A stretch of DNA of 64,000 bases, taken from positions 1-64,000 of the forward strand of contig NZ_JAKMUS010000003.1 of NCBI RefSeq assembly GCF_027570075.1, in the 5' to 3' direction. The notes below the pieces were generated by a model, which saw only the letters and a list, made by a program, of their open reading frames with translations, was not told where the DNA came from and did not search any database. This document shows, piece by piece, positions 46,401-54,612 of this stretch. This stretch comes from Corynebacterium meitnerae (GTDB lineage Bacteria > Actinomycetota > Actinomycetes > Mycobacteriales > Mycobacteriaceae). Positions within the stretch are counted from its first letter, which is position 1. Each line of letters opens with the position of its first letter. The position numbers and the translations under genes are program-made.

Positions 46401-46430
46401 ACTACCTTTCACTACCTTTCACTACCTTCA
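46401..46430 (-). repeat. 10-nt tandem repeat in the leader of the second acyl-CoA synthetase
   Basis: ACTACCTTTC is repeated in tandem 2.8 times (46401-46428). On the minus strand it reads GAAAGGTAGT, placing several Shine-Dalgarno-like AAAGG sequences before the GTG. Copy-number change would alter spacing and expression. Confidence 0.75.
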
Positions 46431-46557
46431 CGGTGTGTCGAACACTACAAAACCGTACCCTGTGTGGGGCGCGTAACGCACCTTTGGCCAGGCACTTTTG
46501 CAGGCAAAATGGTTCCGGAGGGGCGGGACAAGGCGTGCTCCCGTGATCTTTGGCAGA

Positions 46558-48726
46558 ATGCGACGTGTGGCTGACACCGACCTCCTCGAGACTCTTGCAA
46601 CTGCCTACGGCTTCTCCCTGTCCTATCGCGGACTGACCAATGAGACCGTGGCCTCACCGCGTAAGTCCCTGGTCACACTGCTCCAGGCTCTCGACGTCCC
46701 TTTGTCGGACGATCCGTCCGAAGAGGAGCTCTCTGAGGCGCTCGATGCGTGGCAGCGCGAGTGGGCAACTCGCCCCCTACCCCCGGTTGTGGTGGCGCGC
46801 GAAGGCGAGGAGAAGTCCTTCGCCGTCCACGTCCCGGAGGGTGCCCCCGCCAACGTGTGGGTGACGCTGGAGGACGGCTCCACATCACCGGTCTACCAAG
46901 ACGAGAACTGGAATCCGCCGACATGGAAGGACGACATCGAGTGGGGCGAAGCGTCCTTCCACACTCGCGGGGATCTGCCGGTGGGGTGGCATAGGATCCA
47001 TGTGACGTCGACAAGCGATCGCGCTGACATCGCGCAAGAGTGCACGCTTGTGGTGACGCCGAGGCAGCTGACCACGAACCTTGATCTCGTGCAGAATCCC
47101 GCATGGGGCATGATGGCGCAGTTGTACTCCGTGCGCTCGGAGCAGTCCTGGGGCATCGGCGACTTCCATGACCTCGGCGAACTCGCGGTGGTTGCGGCGC
47201 GTCACGGCGCGGATTACTTGCTGATCAACCCGGTTCACGCTGCGGAGCCTTTCCCACCCGTGGAGGATTCGCCCTACCTGCCCACGTCACGCAGGTTTGT
47301 GAACCCCATTTACATCGCGGTGGAAGATGTGCCGGAGTTTAAGCTTCTCGACGGTGAAACGCGCGCCGAAATCGACGAACTGTCCGCCGATCTCAAGGCC
47401 CTGAATCGCTCCGCTGATTTCATTGAACGCAACCCGATCTTTGATACGAAGCTGGCTGTCCTGCAGGAGCTCTACTACCTGTTTGAGGAATCCGGTGACC
47501 ACGAGGGTTTTGAGGCCTTCATCGCGGATCAAGGCGAGGGTCTGGTGACCTTCGCGCGCTGGTGCGCCGACGCTGAGATCGAGCGTGACTCCGCCGACAA
47601 GCACCACATTGCCGTGCCGGTTGAGCAGCAGGAGGAGCTGGCCCGCTTCTACATGTGGCTGCAGTTTGTCGCGGACCGCCAGCGCGCCGCCGCGCAAGCA
47701 AAGGCCGTGCAGGCCGGCATGCGCATTGGCATCATGACGGACCTGGCTGTGGGCGTTCACCCGGGTGGTGCGGATGCTTCTACCTTGCGTGACGTTCTCG
47801 TCCCAGGGGCTTCCGTGGGCGCCCCGCCGGACGGCTACTCCCAGCAGGGCCAGGACTGGTCGCAGCCACCGTGGAACCCGTACAAGCTGGCCGAAGCCGG
47901 CTACAAGCCGTGGCGTGATCTCTTGCGCACCGTGCTGTCCCATTCCGGTGGCATCCGCGTCGACCACATTCTGGGTCTGTTCCGCCTGTTCTGGATTCCG
48001 CGCATGTCTTCCCCAGCCAATGGCGCGTACATGAACTTCGACCATGAGGCGATGCTGGGCATTCTCGCGCTGGAGGCGCAGCGCGCCGGCGCAGTTGTTG
48101 TGGGTGAGGACCTCGGCACGTTTGAGCCGTGGGTCCAAGATGTGCTGCGCGATCGCGGCGTGTTGGGCACCTCTGTCGTGTGGTTTGAGCACTCCCCGGT
48201 TGATGGCCGTCCTCTCGGCCAGCAGGAGTACCGCCACCTGGCGCTGTCCTCCATTGGCACGCATGATCTGCCGCCCACCGCCGGGTATCTGGCCGGCTCG
48301 CACAATGCGTTGCGCGATGAGCTGGGGCTTATGAGCGACGCCTTCGAGGACATCGACGCCACCGATGTCGCCTGGCAAAGCGATGTGCTGGACACGGTGC
48401 GTGACACCGGCTGCTTTGACGGAACGGACCTGGCGGAGAAGGAATTCGCTGGCCTGAGCCGCGATGAACGCGGCGATGTGGATGAGCTCGTGCTGGGCCT
48501 GACGCGCTTCATCGCCGGCACGAATTCCGCACTTACCTGCACCAACTTGGTGGACATGGTGGGCGATAAGAGGGTTCAAAACCTGCCCGGCACCAACTCG
48601 AAGCAGTACCGGAACTGGTGCGTTCCGTTGAGCGATAAGGACGGCAAGGCCGTGCTCATCGAGGATCTCGAGGGCATGGAGCTCTTCCGCGCGGTGGCGG
48701 AAGCCTCTGCGCGTCCGCGCCGCTAG
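46558..48726 (+). CDS. malQ: 4-alpha-glucanotransferase (amylomaltase)
   Basis: This 722-aa GH77 enzyme transfers maltooligosyl units between alpha-1,4-glucans and makes longer malto-chains from maltose. An N-terminal beta-rich extension of about 150 residues, typical of actinobacterial MalQ, precedes the barrel. The nucleophile and acid regions are in GGIRVDHILGLFRLFWIP and VVVGEDLGTFEPWVQD (catalytic Glu), with LALSSIGTHDLPPTAGYL near the C-terminus. I used ATG 46558. GTG 46567 has CAGAAT 7 nt upstream and could be a leaderless start. It ends sharing CTAG with a tiny convergent gene. Confidence 0.94.
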   Translation: MRRVADTDLLETLATAYGFSLSYRGLTNETVASPRKSLVTLLQALDVPLSDDPSEEELSEALDAWQREWATRPLPPVVVAREGEEKSFAVHVPEGAPANVWVTLEDGSTSPVYQDENWNPPTWKDDIEWGEASFHTRGDLPVGWHRIHVTSTSDRADIAQECTLVVTPRQLTTNLDLVQNPAWGMMAQLYSVRSEQSWGIGDFHDLGELAVVAARHGADYLLINPVHAAEPFPPVEDSPYLPTSRRFVNPIYIAVEDVPEFKLLDGETRAEIDELSADLKALNRSADFIERNPIFDTKLAVLQELYYLFEESGDHEGFEAFIADQGEGLVTFARWCADAEIERDSADKHHIAVPVEQQEELARFYMWLQFVADRQRAAAQAKAVQAGMRIGIMTDLAVGVHPGGADASTLRDVLVPGASVGAPPDGYSQQGQDWSQPPWNPYKLAEAGYKPWRDLLRTVLSHSGGIRVDHILGLFRLFWIPRMSSPANGAYMNFDHEAMLGILALEAQRAGAVVVGEDLGTFEPWVQDVLRDRGVLGTSVVWFEHSPVDGRPLGQQEYRHLALSSIGTHDLPPTAGYLAGSHNALRDELGLMSDAFEDIDATDVAWQSDVLDTVRDTGCFDGTDLAEKEFAGLSRDERGDVDELVLGLTRFIAGTNSALTCTNLVDMVGDKRVQNLPGTNSKQYRNWCVPLSDKDGKAVLIEDLEGMELFRAVAEASARPRR

Positions 48727-48863
48727 ATCATGCTCAGGATGCCCGCGATAAGCACGAGCGCAATGAGCACCCACAGTGCCTGGGTGACGCGGGATCGCGG
48801 GTACTTCCTGCGTCCCTTGGGGAGCTTCTGATCCTCCCTGCGCAGGTCTTCTGGGTTAGCCAT
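48723..48863 (-). CDS. Small membrane protein (46 aa)
   Basis: A minus-strand reading frame of 46 codons begins MANPEDLRREDQKLPKGRRK, a charged N-terminus, and ends in one transmembrane helix (ALWVLIALVLIAGILSMI). It starts 6 nt after the next small gene ends, and its TAG overlaps the malQ TAG in CTAG. The charged-tail-plus-helix layout, tight packing and neighbour codon use support a real gene. Function unknown. It is not a frame shadow because the malQ strand is already closed. Confidence 0.7.
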   Translation of the reverse strand: MANPEDLRREDQKLPKGRRKYPRSRVTQALWVLIALVLIAGILSMI

Positions 48864-48869
48864 GGGTAT

Positions 48870-49037
48870 CTACTCTACGTCCCTTGGGTTGGAATCCCCC
48901 AAAACTGCGGCGATCCAGTCCACCGCGCGCACTAACCCCACCGCTGCAATGGCGATGGCAGGCAGCGCAAACACGAGCACCAGGGGGAGCTGCACCCAGG
49001 GGCTGGCCTGGGTAAGACTGAATCCGATATCGATCAC
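48870..49037 (-). CDS. Small membrane protein (55 aa)
   Basis: A minus-strand frame from GTG 49037 encodes 55 residues starting MIDIGFSLTQASPWVQLP, then a hydrophobic helix (LVLVFALPAIAIAAVGLV) and a soluble tail (RAVDWIAAVLGDSNPRDVE). TAGTTT lies exactly 7 nt upstream, the leaderless spacing seen across the window. It is followed after 6 nt by the 46-aa gene, so the two form a small operon divergent from the esterase. Function unknown. A longer frame at 48856-49041 on the same strand has no membrane logic and was rejected. Confidence 0.7.
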   Translation of the reverse strand: MIDIGFSLTQASPWVQLPLVLVFALPAIAIAAVGLVRAVDWIAAVLGDSNPRDVE

Positions 49038-49070
49038 GCACCCCAAACTACCCGGTTAAACTGTGATGCC

Positions 49071-50345
49071 ATGAACGCACCCGTTGAAGTGACGTGCCCC
49101 GCCGGAACGGTCGTGGGAGTGAGGGAAGGCTCTACCGCCTACTTCCATTCCATCCCCTACTCCCGCATTCCCGCCCCCTTCGACGATGCGGTGCCCGCAG
49201 ACAAGGGCATGCTTATCGACGCCACACGGCAACGCCCCGACACCATCGCCCTGTCCATCGTCGCCCCCGCGGGCGCTACTGATGCGGACGATCTGCCAGT
49301 ACTGGTGCACATCCACGGCGGGCGCTTTGAGGAAGGCGACCACACCGATGCGGCCTCCCCCGGTGAAGGTCTTGCTGAGCACGGTGTGATCCTCGTGCGC
49401 ATTGGGTACCGGATGAAACTGCCGGGGCTCGCCCGCTTCCATGACGATGAGCCGCACCGTTTCCGCGCTGTGGATGATGTGGCATTGGGATTGGAGTGGG
49501 TGCAGAAGAACATCGAGGCCTTCGGCGGGGACCCCACGAACGTCACATTGTCCGGGCAGTCCGCCGGCGCGTCCATCGTGCTGTGGCTCATGCGCAAAGA
49601 CCATTATCGTGGCGCCTTCCGCCGCGCGATTGCGCTCTCCCCTGCCTTCCCACGACTGAGTTACGCGCAGCGCAAGTCCGTCATCCGTGCGGGTGCCGGT
49701 ATTCCGTTGACCCGTGATGCTCTGAACCGCGCCAAGCCGAAAGTGCTGGAACGCGCCTACCGCACCGTGCGTACGCGCTACTTCACCGACATGGCGCTTG
49801 GCCCCGGGCCACTGGAGCCGGAAGAAATGGCGGAGGTAGATCTGGTGATCACCTCTGTCGATGAGGAAATGTTCGACAGCGCCGTCAAGCAGGACAAGAT
49901 GCGCCTGGCCCGTCTGCTCATGGTGGTCCCCGGCTTCATCATGGGGCTCAAACCCGCCATGTACACCGAGGTGTTCAAGCGTTTGAAAGCACGTAACCCG
50001 GAGCATGTGACCGGCGAGTTCCTTTCCGCCAACCTCATTCGTCGCTGGGTTGATGATGTCGCGCAGCGCGCACCAGGCACCGTCTGGCAGGCAGAACTTG
50101 TCTCCGATGGTCTCTCACGCGCACGGCACTGTGCCGACCTCGCCCCGATCTTCGGCGCTGCCCCCTACGAAGCGGGCACCGGACTGAACGCCTGCCTCAT
50201 CCGCTACGTCACCACCGGTGACCCGGGATGGTCACCCTACGGCGCGGAGAAAAATGTCCTACGCGTGGATCTCTCCGGCAATAACGCGCAGATCGTCACT
50301 GACCCGCTGCGCTACCTGCGCGGGGTGTTTTCTAAGAAGTACTAG
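49071..50345 (+). CDS. Type B carboxylesterase
   Basis: This 424-aa alpha/beta hydrolase of the carboxylesterase/para-nitrobenzyl esterase family has the oxyanion HIHGGRF, the nucleophile motif GQSAGA (VTLSGQSAGAS near residue 162) and the family-typical LEWVQKNIEAFGGDP just before it. At 424 aa it is shorter than the usual 500, with part of the lid region reduced. No signal peptide is visible. TAAACT lies 8 nt before the ATG (leaderless). Its stop shares CTAG with idi. Confidence 0.88.
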   Translation: MNAPVEVTCPAGTVVGVREGSTAYFHSIPYSRIPAPFDDAVPADKGMLIDATRQRPDTIALSIVAPAGATDADDLPVLVHIHGGRFEEGDHTDAASPGEGLAEHGVILVRIGYRMKLPGLARFHDDEPHRFRAVDDVALGLEWVQKNIEAFGGDPTNVTLSGQSAGASIVLWLMRKDHYRGAFRRAIALSPAFPRLSYAQRKSVIRAGAGIPLTRDALNRAKPKVLERAYRTVRTRYFTDMALGPGPLEPEEMAEVDLVITSVDEEMFDSAVKQDKMRLARLLMVVPGFIMGLKPAMYTEVFKRLKARNPEHVTGEFLSANLIRRWVDDVAQRAPGTVWQAELVSDGLSRARHCADLAPIFGAAPYEAGTGLNACLIRYVTTGDPGWSPYGAEKNVLRVDLSGNNAQIVTDPLRYLRGVFSKKY

Positions 50346-50902
50346 CTCCAAACGGCGCGCAGGCGTACGTCGGCAAGCTCCTCAATGAGCCACGGTGAGA
50401 ACACGAACGGCGTGAGCTCAGCAGAGGCGACGAGGTCCTTCGGGTCCACCCACGTGAACTCCTCCACCTCGTCCCGGTTCGGGTTCAGCTGCGCACCGGC
50501 AACCAAACGTGCGGCGTAGACCGGGCAGATTTCGTTTTCCACCACGCCGGACGCATCCACAGCGCGGTAACGAAAATCCGGCAGCACCGGGCGCAGATCA
50601 GCGATATCGCCCGGCTTCAGGCCCAGCTCCTCAATGGAGCGGCGGGCAATGGCGTCCTCGACGGACTCGCCGGGGCCGGGGTGACCGCAGAAGCTGTTGG
50701 TCCACACGCCCGGCCAGGTCTTCTTGCTCACGGCGCGGCGGGTGAGGAGGAGCTGCCCGCCGTCGTCGAAAAGCCATGTTGAAAACGCAAGATGCAGCGG
50801 CGTTGCATCGGTGTGAACGACAGCTTTCGCCTCAGCGCCAATCGGCTGACCGACTTCGTCGAGTAGAACAACCTGCTCTACGTCATCTGACATCGGCGAC
50901 AT
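50342..50902 (-). CDS. idi: Isopentenyl-diphosphate delta-isomerase (type 1)
   Basis: This 186-aa Nudix-fold enzyme converts isopentenyl to dimethylallyl diphosphate. TNSFCGHPGPGESVEDAIARRSIEELG contains the catalytic Cys and the Nudix Glu pair. The second catalytic region is VVENEICPVYAARL with its Glu. GCAGGA lies 7 nt before the ATG at 50902 (an ATG at 50893 is in frame). The product feeds UppS, which is elsewhere in the window. Confidence 0.95.
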   Translation of the reverse strand: MSPMSDDVEQVVLLDEVGQPIGAEAKAVVHTDATPLHLAFSTWLFDDGGQLLLTRRAVSKKTWPGVWTNSFCGHPGPGESVEDAIARRSIEELGLKPGDIADLRPVLPDFRYRAVDASGVVENEICPVYAARLVAGAQLNPNRDEVEEFTWVDPKDLVASAELTPFVFSPWLIEELADVRLRAVWS

Positions 50903-50921
50903 ATTTATCCTGCCTTGATGA

Positions 50922-51464
50922 TTAGTTGTTCAGGTTGCCCTTGAACACAACATTGCCAATTTTGAATTCCGCCTTGGACAGGCTCGACGGGCTCACGTCG
51001 AAGACGTACTGCACGTTCATCGTCGCACCGGCACCCAGCGGGAGATCCAGACCCTCAAATTCCAGGTCAGCTTCCTCGGCGCGCATCTTGCGGGCGGACT
51101 GATTGCCGTTGTAGGTCAAGGTGGGCGTGCCCAGCGCGTCTACCGGCATCGGGGACTCGGAGGTATTGATCACGGCGACGGTGACCACGGTGCCACCACC
51201 AGCAGAACGCGTGCCCTGCCACTTGTAGGACACCGGCATGCCCGGGTCCTCCACGATCTCGCCTCCAATATCGGTGGTTTCTTTCTCGTCCACCGACTTC
51301 ACTTCAAAAGGCTCAGGGCCTTCGGTCTCCGTGGCCACGCCCGTCGTCGGCGTGATCGTGCCGTCCTGACCAGCAACACCATCGTCGCCAGCGCAGCCGG
51401 AAAGAGTGAAAGCCAAGGAGGCCACGGCACCAATAGCGGCGACCCGAAGAGTGTGAGCAGACAT
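50922..51464 (-). CDS. Putative lipoprotein
   Basis: This 180-aa protein has a signal peptide with the lipobox L-S-G-C (ASLAFTLSGCAGDDG, modified Cys near residue 25). A low-complexity Thr/Glu linker follows, then a beta-rich domain (VVTVAVINTSESPMPVDALG, NVQYVFDVSPSSLSKAEF) resembling a DUF4352-type immunoglobulin-like domain. That fold call is by eye. Its ATG 51464 has TAGAGT 7 nt upstream. It sits head to head with the ABC exporter gene, 56 nt apart, and next to idi. Confidence 0.8.
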   Translation of the reverse strand: MSAHTLRVAAIGAVASLAFTLSGCAGDDGVAGQDGTITPTTGVATETEGPEPFEVKSVDEKETTDIGGEIVEDPGMPVSYKWQGTRSAGGGTVVTVAVINTSESPMPVDALGTPTLTYNGNQSARKMRAEEADLEFEGLDLPLGAGATMNVQYVFDVSPSSLSKAEFKIGNVVFKGNLNN

Positions 51465-51520
51465 GGCCATTACTCTACAGCCCGACGGCACCGCTGTTGT
51501 ACGCGTGTAGGTTGAAGCCC

Positions 51521-53413
51521 GTGCAACCTTTATTCCGTGTTCTTCGTAGTGCATCCGCTTTGTGGCCCTACTACCTGGGCATCGTGGTGATCTCCTCGGT
51601 CACCGCCGCATTGGCGTTGGTCTCTCCCTTCATTCTGCGTGAGGCGACCAACACGATCGTCGATGCTTTCCGTGAAGGCCCGGACGCAGCAACCTCCGCG
51701 ATGACCACCATTGTGTTCTTGGCCATCGCGCTGTTTGCCGCGCAGTCCCTGGACACGCTTATGCGCAATATCGGTGGCTACCTGGGCGACGTGGTGGCAG
51801 CCCGCATCCGCCAGGTCCTGTCCACCCGCTACTTTGCCAAGCTGCTCTCCTTGCCGCAGCGGTACTTCGACGGCCAGGTCACCGGCACGATCATCGCCCG
51901 GCTGGACCGCTCGATTATGAACATCACGCAGACGGTGCAGAGCTTCTCCAACACCTTGCTGCCAATGTTGCTCCAGGTCATCGCGGTCCTGGGTATCACG
52001 GCGTACTTCTACTGGCCGTTGACCATCCTGCTTCTGCTGCTTTTCCCGATCTATTTGGTGCTCACCGCGTTGACGTCGAAACGCTGGCAGAAATTTGAAA
52101 AGGGCAAGAACGAACAAATTGACCTAGCCAATGGCCGCTTTGCGGAGGTTGTTGGCCAGGTGAAGGTGACCAAGTCCTTCGTTGCGGAGACTCGGGAGCT
52201 GGATAAATTCGGTGGCCACTACGGCCAGACCATTGCGCTGACCAAGCCGCAGTCCCGCTGGTGGCACTCCATGGATGTGGCCCGCGGTATGGCCATGAAC
52301 GTCATCTTCTTTGGTATCTACCTGCTGCTGTTCAAGGAGACTCTGGCGGGCCGCTTCAGCATCGGCGACATGGTCATGCTGGTCCAGCTGGTTACCATGG
52401 CGCAGCACCCGGTGCAGATGATGAGCTGGCTGGTGGATTCCGCCCAACGTGCCATCGCCGGATCGCGTGATTACTTCAAGGTCATGGATGAAACGGTGGA
52501 GGAAGCCGCCAACACGCAGGTGGTCGCGGCAACGGCGGCATCGGATGTGCCGGTGCTGGACACGAGAGCAGTGCCGGCGCTGCCCTCGCAGGAACCGATG
52601 GTGCGGTTCAATCAGGTCTCCTTTGCCTACAACCCTGGCGAGCCGGTGTTGGATGACATCAGTTTCACTGCCCGGCATGGGGAGAAGATCGCACTCGTCG
52701 GCGAGTCCGGCGGCGGCAAGTCCACGCTGGTCAACCTGCTCATGGGCTTGTACCCCATCAATGCGGGACCCCTCTCCGTGTGTGGCACCGACATCGCATC
52801 TGCTGATATTGAGCGGGTGCGCGCGTCTGTCGGCGTGGTCTTCCAGGAGCCGGCGCTGTTCTCCGGCACGATCCGCGAAAACATTGCCTACGGCAAGCCG
52901 GATGCGACGGATGAGGAGATCCTCGCGGTGGCCAAGCGCGCAAATGCGCACGGCTTCATCACCAGTTTCGCGGATGGGTATGACACGGTCATCGGCGAAC
53001 GCGGTCTGCGCTTGTCCGGCGGTCAGAAGCAGCGCGTGGCTGTGGCGCGCGCGATGCTCAAGAACGCGCCGATTCTGGTGCTCGATGAGGCAACGTCGGC
53101 GCTGGACACGAAGTCAGAGCGCGCTGTCCAGGCTGGCCTGGAGGAGCTCATGAAAGATCGCACCACCATCATGATCGCGCACCGCTTATCGACGATTGCC
53201 GATGCCGACACCATCATCACCCTCAAAGACGGCCACATTGATGAGATTGGCTCCCCAGCTGATCTGGCTGTCTCCGGTGGTATCTATTCCGAACTGCTGG
53301 CGCTCACCGCATCTTCCTCTGCCGCTGACCGTAAGCGCCTCAAGGCCTTCGGTCTGCGCGATGGCGACCTTGGGGAGGACAGCGAAGACGAGGAGATTGA
53401 AGCGTCTGAATAG
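51521..53413 (+). CDS. ABC exporter, fused permease and ATPase
   Basis: This 630-aa half-transporter has six transmembrane helices (residues 1-310) and a nucleotide-binding domain. Walker A is GESGGGKSTLVN near residue 400, the signature is LSGGQKQRVAVARAML and Walker B VLDEATSALD. It probably acts as a homodimer, since no partner lies beside it. The substrate (lipid, drug or peptide) is unknown. The GTG at 51521 has TAGGTT 7 nt upstream. The gene contains one CGTCGATAAGC word in the conserved HRLSTIAD stretch, using a rare TTA Leu codon. Confidence 0.93.
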   Translation: MQPLFRVLRSASALWPYYLGIVVISSVTAALALVSPFILREATNTIVDAFREGPDAATSAMTTIVFLAIALFAAQSLDTLMRNIGGYLGDVVAARIRQVLSTRYFAKLLSLPQRYFDGQVTGTIIARLDRSIMNITQTVQSFSNTLLPMLLQVIAVLGITAYFYWPLTILLLLLFPIYLVLTALTSKRWQKFEKGKNEQIDLANGRFAEVVGQVKVTKSFVAETRELDKFGGHYGQTIALTKPQSRWWHSMDVARGMAMNVIFFGIYLLLFKETLAGRFSIGDMVMLVQLVTMAQHPVQMMSWLVDSAQRAIAGSRDYFKVMDETVEEAANTQVVAATAASDVPVLDTRAVPALPSQEPMVRFNQVSFAYNPGEPVLDDISFTARHGEKIALVGESGGGKSTLVNLLMGLYPINAGPLSVCGTDIASADIERVRASVGVVFQEPALFSGTIRENIAYGKPDATDEEILAVAKRANAHGFITSFADGYDTVIGERGLRLSGGQKQRVAVARAMLKNAPILVLDEATSALDTKSERAVQAGLEELMKDRTTIMIAHRLSTIADADTIITLKDGHIDEIGSPADLAVSGGIYSELLALTASSSAADRKRLKAFGLRDGDLGEDSEDEEIEASE

Positions 53414-53455
53414 TATTCGGGGGCCCGCCCGACGCTGGGTTGTACAGTGGCCCCC

Positions 53456-54601
53456 ATGCAATTCCCTAGTCTCGAAACCCTCCGTGCCCGTGGCACCCGC
53501 AAGTGGACTCAGTACGGCGATGATGTACTTCCACTGTGGGTTGCTGAAAGCGATTTTCCTACCGCTGAACCGGTAAAACGCGCAATCCAGGATGCGGTGG
53601 ACCGAGAGATGTTTGGTTACACCCCGGCCCACCATGAGCTTGGCGGCGCGCTCTCCGATTTCTACGCGGAGCGCTACAACTGGCGCCCGAACCCAGAGTG
53701 GGTCTTCCCGGTAGCGGACGTGGTGCGCGGCATGCTCTTGAGCGTCGAGTACTTCACCACACCGGGCTCTGCCGTCATAGTGCCGGTGCCGTCCTACCCG
53801 CCGTTCCTAGAGATCCCGGCAACCGCTGGCCGCGAGATGGTCGAAGTGGGTGCCAAGAACGGGCTTGACCTCATGGAGGTCGAAGCCGCGTTCAAGAATG
53901 GTGCCGGTTCCATCCTGCTGGCCGCACCGAATAATCCGTGGGGCTACACCTTTGATGAAGAGGAGCTCGCGCAGCTGTGCGCCATAGCGGATAAGTACGG
54001 TGCGCGCGTGCTCGTGGATGAGATCCACGCTCCCATCGTCTACCCCACCGGCGGCAACCGCCATGTCTGCGCAGCGGGTGTCAATGACACCGCCGCCAAC
54101 GTGTGCATCACGGTAACCGCCACCTCGAAGGCGTGGAACATCGCCGGGTTGAAGTGCGCGCAGATGGTCTTTTCCAACGCGGATGACGTGAAAATCTGGA
54201 ACGGCCTGACGGGTGTAGCCAAAGATGGCACGGGCACCCTGGGCATCGTGGGCGCGGAGGCCTGCTACCGCCACGGCGCAGAAGCACTGGACGATCAGCT
54301 GGTGGCCCTGCAGAAGAACCGCGACTGGCTCATTGACACCCTGCCGGAGGCAATCCCCGGCGTGGAATTCACCCGCCCGGATGCCACGTACCTGATGTTC
54401 TTGAATTTCCAGGGCACCGCGATTGGTGGGGAAACGCTGCCGGCGGAGTGGCTGCGTCGAAAAGCAAAGGTTGCACTCAATGAGGGCGCAACCTTTGGCG
54501 CCGGCGGCGAGCACCATGTGCGCTTGAACTTTGCCACCAGCCCGGAGATCCTGGCCGAGGCCGTGGATCGCATGGGTGCGGCAATCCGCGCGGCTGGGTA
54601 A
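53456..54601 (+). CDS. PLP-dependent C-S lyase/aminotransferase (MalY/PatB type)
   Basis: This 381-aa fold-type I PLP enzyme has [17 protein letters not shown] near residue 225, carrying the Schiff-base Lys. It also has the [11 protein letters not shown] and [12 protein letters not shown] segments of the MalY/PatB C-S lyase group. It probably acts on cystathionine or related sulfur amino acids; an aminotransferase role is possible. ATG 53456 has TACAGT 7 nt upstream (leaderless). The TAA stop overlaps the possible -10 TAACCT of treS. Confidence 0.88.
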   Translation: MQFPSLETLRARGTRKWTQYGDDVLPLWVAESDFPTAEPVKRAIQDAVDREMFGYTPAHHELGGALSDFYAERYNWRPNPEWVFPVADVVRGMLLSVEYFTTPGSAVIVPVPSYPPFLEIPATAGREMVEVGAKNGLDLMEVEAAFKNGAGSILLAAPNNPWGYTFDEEELAQLCAIADKYGARVLVDEIHAPIVYPTGGNRHVCAAGVNDTAANVCITVTATSKAWNIAGLKCAQMVFSNADDVKIWNGLTGVAKDGTGTLGIVGAEACYRHGAEALDDQLVALQKNRDWLIDTLPEAIPGVEFTRPDATYLMFLNFQGTAIGGETLPAEWLRRKAKVALNEGATFGAGGEHHVRLNFATSPEILAEAVDRMGAAIRAAG

Positions 54602-54612
54602 CCTCGGACGGC

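Noticed and set aside
48856..49041. 61-codon minus-strand frame overlapping the 55-aa membrane protein
   Set aside because: It has no hydrophobic helix or start signal. The other frame has a helix and a leaderless -10 at exact spacing.
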